Source: Thermanaerothrix daxensis (lineage in GTDB: Bacteria; Chloroflexota; Anaerolineae; Anaerolineales; Anaerolineaceae). Taken from it: DNA of 64,000 nucleotides. How positions within the stretch are numbered: position 1 is the first letter of the stretch; each line of letters opens with the position of its first letter. The stretch is from NCBI RefSeq assembly GCF_001306145.1, contig NZ_LGKO01000005.1, positions 372,001 through 436,000 on the forward strand, written 5' to 3'. Positions 26,844 to 35,779 of this stretch are shown one piece after another. A program made the position numbers and the translations under genes. The notes under the pieces were generated by a model. It searched no databases and was not told the origin of the DNA. It saw only the letters and a list, made by a program, of their open reading frames with translations.

Positions 26844-28289
26844 ATGGCTGAGACCTCTGCTTCCTCTCCCCTGTGGGCCGGGCGCTTTGAACAGCCCATG
26901 GATGCGGCTGCATGGGCACTGAATGCTTCGCTGAGTGTGGATCGCCGTCTGGCGCTGGTGGACGTACGCGTCAACCAAGTCTGGGCTGAGGCGCTGGAGG
27001 AAGCCGGGGTATTAAGTGCTGCCGAACGCGCCGCCCTGGTAGCGGGTTTGGAAACCCTCAGGCAGGAATTTCAATCGGGTAATTTTGTGTTCCAGCCGAC
27101 GGATGAGGACATTCACACGGCAGTCGAGCGCCGCCTGCGCGAGTTGGTGGGCCCCCTGGGGGGGAAGATTGCAACCGGGCGCAGTCGCAATGACTTGGTG
27201 GCCACCGATTTACGCCTCTGGTTGATGGAGCAGTTGGGCGCCCTGGAGGGGGCTTTGTTGGAGGTGCAAAAAGCCCTGTTGGACCAGGCTGAAGCAAGCG
27301 GAGATCTCTATCTGCCGGGCTACACTCATCTACAACGTGCTCAGCCGGTCCTGCTGGCGCACTGGTGGCTGGCGTATTTCTGGCCGCTGGAACGCGACCG
27401 CCAACGCCTGGGGGATCTCTACCCGCGCATCGCGGTCATGCCGATGGGAGCGGCGGCACTGGCCGGTTCGGGATTCCCGATTGATCGGGAGCATCTGGCG
27501 CGGCGCCTGGGCTTTCTGGCGGTGGCTTCCAACAGCCTGGATGCAGTAGCCGATCGCGATTTTGCGGCTGAATTTCTCTTTGTGGCGGCTATGCTGGGAA
27601 TTCACCTTAGCCAGTTAGCCGAGATGGTGATTCTCTTCTGTAGTCAGGAATTTGGGTTCCTGGAGATCCCCGACGCCTTTGCCACGGGCTCCAGCCTGAT
27701 GCCCCAGAAGAAAAACCCCGATCTGTTCGAGTTGACCCGTGCGAAAGCCGGTACTCTGTTGGGGCATCTGACTGCATTGCTGGCGGTACTCAAGGGACTG
27801 CCGCTAGCCTACAACAAAGATCTTCAGGAGGATAAGGCACAGGTCTTTGGCGCCATGGATACCCTGCTCAGCGTCTTGCCCGTGCTGGCTGCCGCGATAC
27901 GTGCCTTACGGGTCAGGGCGGAACGTATGCAGGGTGCGGTGAGTGCTGAACTGATGGCTACCGACCTGGCGGATTATCTGGTGGAACAGGGCCTGCCCTT
28001 CCGTGAGGCCCATGCCGTGGTGGGGCAGGTTGTACGCCTGGCGTTGGCACGTGGGCAGAGCCTGGACGCCCTGGATCAGGAAGCATTGCTGGCCATTCAC
28101 CCGTTGCTGGATGAGCGTGCGTTGGCGATCCTGCAGCCACGCCATAGTCTGGCCCGGCGCAACCTGAGCGGAGGAAGTGGCCCTTTGGCGGTTCGCACCC
28201 AACTGCATGCGGCGCGGGCAGCGCTGCTGCAGCGGGTGCTCCCGGATAGCAGTGAGAACGTGCGTGAAGAGCGCACTTCCAGATCTTAG
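26844..28289 (+). CDS. argH: Argininosuccinate lyase
   Basis: A 481-residue enzyme of the fumarase/aspartase superfamily that splits argininosuccinate to arginine and fumarate. The N-terminus has LWAGRFEQP. TDEDIHTAVERRL, GRSRNDLVATDLRLW and TGSSLMPQKKNPD are the family signature regions; the last is the mobile catalytic loop containing the conserved Ser. It begins 24 bp after argG. ATG 26844 is chosen over TTG 26829 because GGGAG precedes it and the family N-terminus follows. Confidence 0.95.
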   Translation: MAETSASSPLWAGRFEQPMDAAAWALNASLSVDRRLALVDVRVNQVWAEALEEAGVLSAAERAALVAGLETLRQEFQSGNFVFQPTDEDIHTAVERRLRELVGPLGGKIATGRSRNDLVATDLRLWLMEQLGALEGALLEVQKALLDQAEASGDLYLPGYTHLQRAQPVLLAHWWLAYFWPLERDRQRLGDLYPRIAVMPMGAAALAGSGFPIDREHLARRLGFLAVASNSLDAVADRDFAAEFLFVAAMLGIHLSQLAEMVILFCSQEFGFLEIPDAFATGSSLMPQKKNPDLFELTRAKAGTLLGHLTALLAVLKGLPLAYNKDLQEDKAQVFGAMDTLLSVLPVLAAAIRALRVRAERMQGAVSAELMATDLADYLVEQGLPFREAHAVVGQVVRLALARGQSLDALDQEALLAIHPLLDERALAILQPRHSLARRNLSGGSGPLAVRTQLHAARAALLQRVLPDSSENVREERTSRS

Positions 28290-28324
28290 TCAGAACTTAA
28301 AACTTTCTCAAAAGGAGGTACACG

Positions 28325-28495
28325 ATGATGTCCACACACTGCCCTGAATGTGAAGCCCTGATTGAGGTGAACGAAGAGGTGCAATTGGGTGAAATTCTGG
28401 TTTGCCCTGACTGTGGAGTTGATCTTGAAGTGACCGCATTGGAGCCGTTTACCCTCGAACTGGCGCCCATGGAAGCCGAAGACTGGGGCGAGTAA
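28325..28495 (+). CDS. lysW: LysW amino-group carrier protein
   Basis: A 56-residue acidic carrier protein. In this pathway the C-terminal glutamate gamma-carboxyl of LysW is coupled to the alpha-amino group of alpha-aminoadipate or glutamate, protecting it through synthesis. The sequence has the zinc-ribbon cysteines CPEC and CPDC and ends in EDWGE, the diagnostic LysW tail. AAAGGAGG precedes the first of two tandem ATGs. It sits between argH and lysX, before the enzymes that act on it. Confidence 0.95.
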   Translation: MMSTHCPECEALIEVNEEVQLGEILVCPDCGVDLEVTALEPFTLELAPMEAEDWGE

Positions 28496-28528
28496 GCCCC
28501 ACCAGACTGCTTGTTGCGAGGTGTACCG

Positions 28529-29410
28529 ATGAACCATCATCGTTTGCGTATTGGTGTGCTCTATTCGCGTTTACGGGTGGAGGAGAAGTGGATTTTTGCG
28601 GCACTTGAACAGCGCGGTGTGGATTATGAGCGCTTGGACGACCGTTTTGTCCACTTCGACCTGGATAACCCTGGTCCGTGGCTTCAGTACGATGCCATTC
28701 TGGAGCGCAGTATCAGTTACGCCCGTGGCCTTTATGCTCTGCGGGTGCTCAATGCCTGGGGCGTGCCCACGGTGAACACCGCGGCAGTGGCGGAGGTGTG
28801 CGGGGATAAACTGGCCACCACTGCAGCGCTGACACGTGCGGGCATCCCACAGCCGCGCACGGTGGTGGCTTTTACAGCGGAGGCAGCCTTAGAGGCCATT
28901 GAACAATTGGGGTATCCGGTAGTGCTCAAGCCCGTAGTGGGTTCATGGGGACGCCTGCTGTCGAAAATCAATGATCGTGATGCGGCGGAAGCCATTCTGG
29001 AACACAAGGAAGTCTTGGGGTCTTACCAACACCAGATCTTTTACATCCAGGAGTACATTGAAAAGCCGGGACGCGATATTCGGGCTTTTGTGCTGGGAGA
29101 TCGCACCGTGGCAGCCATTTACCGCAAATCGGAGCACTGGATCACCAACACGGCGCGAGGTGGCCAGGGTGAGATCTGTCCGATTACCTCAGAACTGGAA
29201 GAACTCTGTGGGCGGGCAGCAGCAGCCGTTGGCGGAGGGGTGTTAGCCATTGATATTTTGGAGCACCCTGAGCGGGGCCTTCTGGTTAACGAGATTAACC
29301 ACACCATGGAATTCCACACTACGGTACCTACCACAGGTGTGGACATTCCGGGCATGATCGTGGATTACGTCCTGGCGGTGGCGCGCCAGCGTGTGGGGGT
29401 GGTGGCATGA
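28529..29410 (+). CDS. lysX: LysW ligase LysX/ArgX (ATP-grasp)
   Basis: A 293-residue RimK-type ATP-grasp ligase that attaches alpha-aminoadipate (LysX) or glutamate (ArgX) to the LysW C-terminus. It has the [19 protein letters not shown]-binding strand-loop, NTARGGQG, and the metal and substrate segment [12 protein letters not shown] near the C-terminus. Only one such ligase is present in the window, so it may be bifunctional or glutamate-specific; I cannot decide from sequence. The arginine leader favours at least an arginine role. The stop overlaps the lysY start (ATGA). Confidence 0.9.
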   Translation: MNHHRLRIGVLYSRLRVEEKWIFAALEQRGVDYERLDDRFVHFDLDNPGPWLQYDAILERSISYARGLYALRVLNAWGVPTVNTAAVAEVCGDKLATTAALTRAGIPQPRTVVAFTAEAALEAIEQLGYPVVLKPVVGSWGRLLSKINDRDAAEAILEHKEVLGSYQHQIFYIQEYIEKPGRDIRAFVLGDRTVAAIYRKSEHWITNTARGGQGEICPITSELEELCGRAAAAVGGGVLAIDILEHPERGLLVNEINHTMEFHTTVPTTGVDIPGMIVDYVLAVARQRVGVVA

Positions 29411-30441
29411 TCCGTGCAGCCATTGTTGGGGCTTCCGGCTATGCAGGTGGCGAGGTCTTGCGCCTGCTTCTGGACCACCCGGAGGTTGAGGTGGTACAGG
29501 TGACTTCACGTCGCCATCTGGGGGAGTATGTTTACCAGGTCCATCCCAACCTGCGCAAGCGCACCTCGCTTAAATTTAGCGATCCCGCCGGACTTGAAGC
29601 GGTGGATGTTCTCTTTCTGGCGCTCCCCCATGGCGAGGCACAGCACCAGATTGACCGTCTGGCAGGTTTGGCCACCTACATCATTGATCTCTCTGCCGAC
29701 TTTCGCCTTAAGCGCGCCGAAGATTACGAACACTGGTACGGAGCGCCACATGCAGCCCCTCACTGGTTAGGGCGCTTTGTTTACGGCCTACCCGAACTTC
29801 ATCGCGAAGATCTGCGCGGTGCTCACTACGCCAGCGGCGTGGGTTGTAATGCCACTGCAGCCAACCTGGCACTCTGGCCGCTCGTGCGTGCCGACTTGCT
29901 GGATACGAGTCAGCCGGTAGTGGTAGAAATCAAAGTTGGATCTTCGGAGAGCGGCGCTGAAGGGAACGTCGGAACTCATCATCCGGAGCGCAGTGGGGTC
30001 ATTCGCACCTTTTCCCCCTTTGGTCATCGCCACACTGCAGAGGTGATCCAGGAGATGGGGTTGGAACATGTGGTGCTGACCATGACGGCAGTGGACCTGG
30101 TGCGTGGGGCCCTGGCAACAGCCCACGCGCGGGTGAAAGCCGGGGTAAGCCAACGCGATCTGTGGCGCGCTTATCGTGCAGTGGTCAATGAAAACCCGTT
30201 TTTGCGGTTGGTCAAAGAGCAGCGGGGCATCTACCGTGTGCCGGAGCCCAAAATTCTGGCCGGTTCCAATTACGCTGATTTGGGGTTTGAATTGGATGAA
30301 CGCACCGGGCACGTGGTTTCCATGTGTGCCCTGGATAACCTGATGAAAGGTGCGGCGGGTTCTGCCGTACAGTGCATGAATTTGATGTTGGGGCTGGATG
30401 AGACCTTGGGGCTGACATTCCCCGGCCTACATCCCATTTAA
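29407..30441 (+). CDS. lysY: LysW-gamma-aminoadipyl/glutamyl phosphate reductase
   Basis: A 344-residue NADPH-dependent reductase of the ArgC family. The Rossmann start is [18 protein letters not shown] and the catalytic Cys is in [13 protein letters not shown]. In LysW operons this enzyme reduces the acyl phosphate made by LysZ to a semialdehyde. Translational coupling to lysX by a four-base overlap supports assignment to LysW substrates instead of free N-acetylglutamyl phosphate. It may serve both ornithine and lysine branches. Confidence 0.9.
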   Translation: MIRAAIVGASGYAGGEVLRLLLDHPEVEVVQVTSRRHLGEYVYQVHPNLRKRTSLKFSDPAGLEAVDVLFLALPHGEAQHQIDRLAGLATYIIDLSADFRLKRAEDYEHWYGAPHAAPHWLGRFVYGLPELHREDLRGAHYASGVGCNATAANLALWPLVRADLLDTSQPVVVEIKVGSSESGAEGNVGTHHPERSGVIRTFSPFGHRHTAEVIQEMGLEHVVLTMTAVDLVRGALATAHARVKAGVSQRDLWRAYRAVVNENPFLRLVKEQRGIYRVPEPKILAGSNYADLGFELDERTGHVVSMCALDNLMKGAAGSAVQCMNLMLGLDETLGLTFPGLHPI

Positions 30442-30464
30442 TGTTTTTAGGAGGAGGCAAGCGT

Positions 30465-31295
30465 GTGAACGGAAATGGGCATTTGCAGACCCTTGTGGTC
30501 AAACTAGGAGGTACCGAAGGGGTTGACTTTGCTGCGATTTGCCAGGACGTGCTGGCCTTACAGCGCGAGGGCTGGCAGATGGTGCTGGTGCATGGAGGAT
30601 CAGCAGAAGCCAATGCCTTGGGAGAAGCATTGGGGCATCCCCCGCGTTTTGTGACCTCACCCTCAGGTTTTACCTCGCGTTACACCGACCGCAAGACCCT
30701 GGAAATTTTTGCAGCAGCGGTTAACGGCCGTGTCAACACCTTGCTGGTGGAGCAATTGCAGGCGTTGGGTATTAACGCACTGGGGCTGTGCGGCCTGGAT
30801 GGGCGATTAATGGTGGCCCGGCGCAAGGATGCCATTCGGATTATAGAGAATGGGCGTCAGAAAATCTTGCGCGATGATTACACCGGGACCATTGAAACGG
30901 TCAATGTGGGCCTGTTGCGCCTGTTGCTCAAGGAGGGCTATGTGCCGGTGGTGGCGCCTCTGGCACTTAGTCCACAGGGAGAAGCCCTTAATGTGGATGC
31001 TGATCGTGCGGCGGCCATGATTGCTGCAGCACTGCAGGCAGCCACTCTGGTACTGTTGACCGGGGTTCCGGGGCTGCTGCGCGCCTTTCCGGATGAAAGC
31101 ACGCTCATCCCGCGCCTTACGCTGGCTGAGATGGAACGGGCATTGGGTTACGCTGAAGGTCGGATGAAGAAGAAGATCCTGGGGGCGCAGGAGGCTCTGC
31201 GCGGTGGAGTGGGACGCGTCATCATTGCGGATGGACGCGTGGGCCAGCCGCTGGTGAGAGCATTGCAGGGTGCCGGTACCTGGATTACTCCCTAG
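30465..31295 (+). CDS. lysZ: LysW-aminoadipate/glutamate kinase
   Basis: A 276-residue amino-acid kinase family protein related to ArgB. It phosphorylates the side-chain carboxyl of LysW-bound alpha-aminoadipate or glutamate. The N-terminus VVKLGGTEG is the phosphate-binding loop; MVLVHGGSAEANALGEAL and LNVDADRAAAMIAAAL are conserved. GTG 30465 with AGGAGGAGG six bases upstream is preferred over ATG 30441, which lies inside the preceding stop and upstream of that ribosome site. Confidence 0.9.
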   Translation: MNGNGHLQTLVVKLGGTEGVDFAAICQDVLALQREGWQMVLVHGGSAEANALGEALGHPPRFVTSPSGFTSRYTDRKTLEIFAAAVNGRVNTLLVEQLQALGINALGLCGLDGRLMVARRKDAIRIIENGRQKILRDDYTGTIETVNVGLLRLLLKEGYVPVVAPLALSPQGEALNVDADRAAAMIAAALQAATLVLLTGVPGLLRAFPDESTLIPRLTLAEMERALGYAEGRMKKKILGAQEALRGGVGRVIIADGRVGQPLVRALQGAGTWITP

Positions 31296-31315
31296 AAAAG
31301 ACGGAGGAGAACGTG

Positions 31316-32530
31316 ATGAGCACATTGACGATGGTGGACTCGATTCAGGCCGTTGAAGGTCGTCACACCTCGGGCCTCTATAATAAGCAGCCGATCACCC
31401 TGGTAAGAGGGGAAGGGGCCTGGCTGTGGGATGAGCGCGGACGAAATTACATTGATTGCACCAGTGGTCAGGGCGTGGCCAATTTAGGACACGGTCGCAT
31501 TGAAATTGCACGGGCCATTGCCGAGCAAGCCCAGCGTCTGATTACCTGCCCGGAGACCTTTTTTAACGATCAGCGTGCGGCACTTATGGAGGAACTCACC
31601 GCATTAACGCCGGGATTGGAGCGGGTGTTTTTCTGCAACTCCGGCACTGAGGCGGTGGAAGCGGCGCTTAAATTCAGCCGATACAGTACCGGGCGCAAGC
31701 AAATTGTGGCTACCATGCGCGGGTTTCATGGGCGGACGATGGGGGCGCTCTCGGCAACCTGGAATAAAAAATACCGCGAGCCGTTTGAGCCGCTGGTGCC
31801 GGGATTCATTCATGTGCCCTATAACAATCTAGAGGCCATGCAGACGGCAATCGGGGAAGATACGGCGGCGGTCATCCTTGAAGTGGTACAGGGCGAAGGG
31901 GGAGTTTACCCGGCAACACCCGATTACCTGCTCGGGGTTCAGGCACTGTGCCGCGAACGCGGCGCCCTGCTGATCATTGATGAGGTGCAAACTGGCTTTG
32001 GACGCACCGGACGCATGTTCGCCTATCAACATTATGATCTGCAACCCGATTTACTTTGTGTGGCTAAGTCTCTGGCTGGGGGACTGCCCATGGGGGCTGT
32101 GCTGATGGGTGAACGGGTACGCGCACTCAGCCCGGGCTTGCACGGTTCGACATTTGGTGGCAATCCCCTGGCATGCGCCGCTGCTCGCGCGACTCTGCGC
32201 ATTTTACAGCGTGAGGATTTACCGGCCCAGGCAGCGCGTAAGGGCACCTATTTCATGGAACGCTTGCGTCAAATCCGCTCACCGCTTATTCGTGAGGTGC
32301 GAGGCCTGGGACTGATGGTAGGTGTGGAGTTGAAGCAAAAGGTGGCCCCTTACCTGAGCCTGATGCAAGAGCGGGGCGTTCTGGCGCTTTCGGCAGGGCT
32401 AAATGTCATCCGCTTTTTGCCGCCCCTGGTGATCCGTGAAGCCCAACTGGATCGGGTGGTTGAAACGCTGGAAGAAGTGCTCGCCTTGGGGCCGGATGGG
32501 GCTGAGGAGCAAGGCCAGAATGGAAGGTGA
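31316..32530 (+). CDS. lysJ: LysW-lysine/ornithine aminotransferase
   Basis: A 404-residue PLP-dependent class III aminotransferase of the ArgD/LysJ type that aminates the LysW-bound semialdehyde. The conserved elements are FFCNSGTEAVEAALKFSR, the LLIIDEVQTGFGRTG strand with the PLP-interacting Asp, and LLCVAKSLAGGLPMGAV with the Schiff-base Lys. GGAGG lies eight bases before ATG 31316; a GTG three bases earlier is also possible. The end overlaps lysK by 11 bp. Confidence 0.9.
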   Translation: MSTLTMVDSIQAVEGRHTSGLYNKQPITLVRGEGAWLWDERGRNYIDCTSGQGVANLGHGRIEIARAIAEQAQRLITCPETFFNDQRAALMEELTALTPGLERVFFCNSGTEAVEAALKFSRYSTGRKQIVATMRGFHGRTMGALSATWNKKYREPFEPLVPGFIHVPYNNLEAMQTAIGEDTAAVILEVVQGEGGVYPATPDYLLGVQALCRERGALLIIDEVQTGFGRTGRMFAYQHYDLQPDLLCVAKSLAGGLPMGAVLMGERVRALSPGLHGSTFGGNPLACAAARATLRILQREDLPAQAARKGTYFMERLRQIRSPLIREVRGLGLMVGVELKQKVAPYLSLMQERGVLALSAGLNVIRFLPPLVIREAQLDRVVETLEEVLALGPDGAEEQGQNGR

Positions 32531-33617
32531 GGGTATTTTGCAGGCAACTCGCTTGACCACCCTGGTGGGGTTGTTAGAGCGCTACAGCCCGACCGGGAAT
32601 GAAGCCGAGGCTGTGGCCTGGTTGGTGGGGCGCATGCGCGCGCTGGGGTTTACGGGTGCCCGGGTGGATGAGATCGGTAACGCAGTCGGGTGGATGGGTG
32701 CAGGACCTTACCAGGTGCTGCTCCTGGGACATATTGATACCGTGCCGGGAGAAATCCCGTTGCGTCTGGAAGCAGGCCGGCTCTATGCCCGGGGGGCTGT
32801 GGATGCCAAGGGGCCGCTGGCGGCTTTTGTAGATGCGGTTGCCCAGGTGGGGGAGATGCCAGGTGTGCAGTGGGTCGTCATCGGGGCCGTTGGCGAAGAG
32901 GGGGATTCACGGGGGGCCCGCTTCCTGTTACCCCACTATCGCCCCCAAATGCTGATCATCGGCGAACCGAGCGGCTGGGAACGCCTGACCCTGGGTTACA
33001 AGGGGAGCGCCTGGGTGCAGGTTACTGCTCGACGTACTCTGGCCCATACGGCGGCACTAGCGGAAAGCGCCTGTGAAGCAGCAGTGGCGTTTTGGGAACG
33101 TCTTAAGCAGGCAGTGCTGACTTTTAATCAGGGCCGCTCCGGCATATTTGATCAATTGCTGGCAACTTTGCGCCAGATGCATTCCGATTCAAATGGATTT
33201 GAGGAGCGGGCTCAATTGCAAATTGGCTTGCGACTTCCGCCGGGGTTGGAGCGGCCGGAATTAGAGGCCTTGCTTACCGCGGCCGCAAACGGCGATACCT
33301 GGTTAATTGAAGATTTTATCCCCGCGTATCGAGCAGAGAAAAATACCCCGCTCGTGCGAGCCTTCCTGGCGGCCATTCGGGCTCAAGGGGGGCGGCCCTC
33401 ATTTACGCTTAAATCGGGCACGTCAGATATGAACCTGGCCGCACCGGCCTGGGGATGCCCCACTCTGGCTTATGGGCCGGGCGATTCCAGCCTGGATCAT
33501 ACACCGTACGAACACATTGAGGTGGAGGAGTATCTTAAGGCCGTTGAGGTTCTATCCCATGCCCTGCGCGGTCTGGCTTCAATCTTCAATGATCACTCCG
33601 GGAACAATTTCGCATAG
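32520..33617 (+). CDS. lysK: LysW-lysine/ornithine hydrolase
   Basis: A 365-residue M20-family zinc peptidase that releases lysine or ornithine from LysW. The metal ligands are in LLGHIDTVPGE, ARGAVDAKGPLAAF, GAVGEEGDSRGARF and the late SLDHTPYEHIEVEEYLKAV. ATG 32520 lies inside the end of lysJ and gives the normal N-terminus; the longer frame from 32436 does not. It is the last gene of the operon. Its 3' end overlaps the convergent GH1 gene by 25 bp. Confidence 0.9.
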   Translation: MEGEGILQATRLTTLVGLLERYSPTGNEAEAVAWLVGRMRALGFTGARVDEIGNAVGWMGAGPYQVLLLGHIDTVPGEIPLRLEAGRLYARGAVDAKGPLAAFVDAVAQVGEMPGVQWVVIGAVGEEGDSRGARFLLPHYRPQMLIIGEPSGWERLTLGYKGSAWVQVTARRTLAHTAALAESACEAAVAFWERLKQAVLTFNQGRSGIFDQLLATLRQMHSDSNGFEERAQLQIGLRLPPGLERPELEALLTAAANGDTWLIEDFIPAYRAEKNTPLVRAFLAAIRAQGGRPSFTLKSGTSDMNLAAPAWGCPTLAYGPGDSSLDHTPYEHIEVEEYLKAVEVLSHALRGLASIFNDHSGNNFA

Positions 33618-34924
33618 ATTTCCGGCGTGAAACGCTGGACCGTTTCGGCAGAGAGACTGTTGGTTTTGCAGATTTCGGCGTAAAGATCCACGCTGGGTCG
33701 GCGAATGCGTCGTTGGGTTTCGACGTCCAGCCCCCATAGACCGAAGCGCTGGGTCCAACCGCGTTCCCACTCAAAATTGTCCACCAGGGACCAGTGGAAG
33801 TAGCCCTTGATTTGCCAGTTGAAGTTGACCGCCCGCCAGACCTGATGAAGGTGTTGCACCAGGTAGCGCGGGCGCAAATCATCATCAGCATCCTCCACGC
33901 CGTTCTCAGTGATCAGGATCGGCAAACCGTATCGCTTGGCCCATGCCAGGCCCTCAAACATGCCCTCAGGCACGTTAGCCAGAAAACCGGTATCGCTTAG
34001 TTCGGCTTCCTGAGGGTATCGTGCGGTGTAGAAAAAGCCGCTTTTTGAGAATGGATTGAAGGAGATTAAGTCGCGAGAGTAGTAGTTGAGGCCAAAGAAA
34101 TCCTGCGTTTTGGCGGCTTCTGGGATCTCGGCTCGAAAAGTTGCAAAGCGCAGTTTGCCGTGCGTGATGGCATCGGGAAAGGCGGCGTTGAAGCCCTGGT
34201 GCAAGAAAGCGGCTATCCAGGCATCGGGGGGAAACCAAGTTCGGGCAGGTCGGAAACTGCGGTAGTTGAGGGCTATGCCCACCCGGGCGGTCTTTTGGAT
34301 GCGGTGGATGGCCTGATAGGCTGCTGCGTGACCCTTGACCATGTGAGCTAGCACCTGGAAGGCGGTGCGCAGGTCGTTTTTTCCGGGCGGAAATCCCCCG
34401 CCCAGGTAACCCCCGTAAACATAGACATTGGGTTCGTTGATGGTTACCCACAGTGAAACATAGTCTTTCAGTGCCTCTACCACCTTGGTAACATAACGTT
34501 CAAAGTGGCGCGGTGTTTCCTCGTTTTCCCATCCCCCTTTTTCATACACCCAGATGGGATCGGTGAAGTGATGAAGAGTCACTAACGGGGTCATGTTGCG
34601 CTGGTAGAGGCCGCGAATGATCTCACGATAGTGGTCCAGGGCATCCTCATCCCAACGATCTGGGGTGGGTTGAATGCGGCTCCATTCAATCGAAAGGCGG
34701 TGCGCGTTTTGACCTGTTTCAGCGGCGCGGTCGAAGTCCTCGCGCCAGCGTCCGCCCCACCAATTGCAGGCCAGGCCGGAACGATGCCCGTGGACGATGC
34801 GCCCGGGTTCATTTTCCCAAAGGTACCAGTTATTATTGGTATTATTGCCTTCCACTTGATGGGATGAAGTTGCCGTACCCCAGAGAAAGCCGGTAGGAAA
34901 GTAGTAGGTGGCACTTGGGGGCAT
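33593..34924 (-). CDS. GH1 beta-glucosidase/beta-glycosidase
   Basis: A 443-residue family 1 glycoside hydrolase. It starts FPTGFLWGTATSSHQVEG, carries the acid/base Glu164 in VTINEPN and the nucleophile Glu340 in ILITENGVED, and has the late SLVDNFEWERG segment that binds substrate. There is no signal peptide, so it is intracellular. It probably hydrolyses beta-linked glucosides or galactosides taken up by the cell. CAGGAG lies before the ATG. The gene is monocistronic and divergent from pncC. Confidence 0.92.
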   Translation of the reverse strand: MPPSATYYFPTGFLWGTATSSHQVEGNNTNNNWYLWENEPGRIVHGHRSGLACNWWGGRWREDFDRAAETGQNAHRLSIEWSRIQPTPDRWDEDALDHYREIIRGLYQRNMTPLVTLHHFTDPIWVYEKGGWENEETPRHFERYVTKVVEALKDYVSLWVTINEPNVYVYGGYLGGGFPPGKNDLRTAFQVLAHMVKGHAAAYQAIHRIQKTARVGIALNYRSFRPARTWFPPDAWIAAFLHQGFNAAFPDAITHGKLRFATFRAEIPEAAKTQDFFGLNYYSRDLISFNPFSKSGFFYTARYPQEAELSDTGFLANVPEGMFEGLAWAKRYGLPILITENGVEDADDDLRPRYLVQHLHQVWRAVNFNWQIKGYFHWSLVDNFEWERGWTQRFGLWGLDVETQRRIRRPSVDLYAEICKTNSLSAETVQRFTPEIYAKLFPE

Positions 34925-35000
34925 TTGCGAGGCACTCCTGGTGATGTGGGATTATGGACTAGATTTATTATATCCTTCCCGCGCCGGTGAGGGCTTCGTT

Positions 35001-35006
35001 TATAAT
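35001..35006 (+). promoter_or_regulatory. -10 box of pncC, near-leaderless start
   Basis: TATAAT is followed ten bases later by the pncC ATG at 35017, so the 5' untranslated region would be about four bases. No ribosome site fits. The -35 is not obvious. Confidence 0.55.
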
Positions 35007-35016
35007 ACCCTTGATT

Positions 35017-35553
35017 ATGGATGATGGACTGGCTCTGACCGTGAATGATGAGCTGAGTGCCCAAGTTGGTTTGCTCCTCCGCCGACACGGGTTGTACCTG
35101 GTAGTGGCAGAATCGTGCACCGGTGGGTTATTGGGGCATCGCATAACGAATGTCCCGGGATCTTCCGATTACTTCCTGGGAGGCGTCATTGCCTATGCGG
35201 ATTCGATCAAGCAGGCTTTGCTGGGAGTAAAGGCCGAAACCCTAATCCGTTTTGGGGCGGTAAGCCGCGAGACGGTACTGGAGATGGCGCATGGTGTGCG
35301 AGAGCGCCTGTGCCCGCCGGGTATTACCCCGGCGCAACTGATTGGCCTGGCCATTAGCGGTATTGCCGGACCGGGCGGTGGTACCCTCGACAAGCCAGTG
35401 GGCTTGACCTGGATCGCTTTGAGTACGGCTGAGGGGGAGTGGGCCTGGTCATATCACTGGGAGGGGGATCGGCTCCACAACAAGGCCTCCTCTGCGGAGC
35501 AGGCCCTGCGCCTTTTGCTGAACTATTTGGAGGGATATGGGTCATCGCGTTGA
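35017..35553 (+). CDS. pncC: Nicotinamide-nucleotide amidohydrolase (CinA C-terminal type)
   Basis: A 178-residue stand-alone CinA C-terminal domain that deamidates NMN to nicotinate mononucleotide in pyridine nucleotide recycling. The conserved ESCTGGLLGHRITNVPGSS and ISGIAGPGGGTLDKPVG are family signatures with the active-site Ser and Thr. There is no N-terminal molybdopterin-like domain. ATG 35017 is placed by the family N-terminus; upstream codons to 34987 would overlap the promoter. The end overlaps the next small gene by 17 bp. Confidence 0.9.
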   Translation: MDDGLALTVNDELSAQVGLLLRRHGLYLVVAESCTGGLLGHRITNVPGSSDYFLGGVIAYADSIKQALLGVKAETLIRFGAVSRETVLEMAHGVRERLCPPGITPAQLIGLAISGIAGPGGGTLDKPVGLTWIALSTAEGEWAWSYHWEGDRLHNKASSAEQALRLLLNYLEGYGSSR

Positions 35554-35770
35554 AGTGATCCTACGTACCCAGGGTGGGCGTCAACTCCCCTGGATGGTTG
35601 TTCACCAGGGGCGTGTGCTCCCCATCACAGAATGGGGACGAGCCTGGGTGGACTGGGATGGCGAGCACTACCTGGTTCGCCTTGAAGGGCAGATTTGTGA
35701 ACTGTGGCACAATACTGCCGAAACCGTGTGGTATTTGCGCGATGTGGCCGGTTCAACTCACCCGGCCTGA
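35537..35770 (+). CDS. Small Trp-rich protein of unknown function
   Basis: A 77-residue soluble protein with six tryptophans, for example in ITEWGRAWVDWDGEHYLVRL. The predicted structure is mostly beta strand and there is no signal or membrane segment. It overlaps the 3' end of pncC and is followed nine bases later by the glycosyltransferase gene, so it looks like a real operon member. I recognise no family. A spurious frame is possible, but tight packing and a start with GGAGG nearby argue for a gene. Confidence 0.6.
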   Translation: MGHRVEVILRTQGGRQLPWMVVHQGRVLPITEWGRAWVDWDGEHYLVRLEGQICELWHNTAETVWYLRDVAGSTHPA

Positions 35771-35779
35771 GGAGGACCT

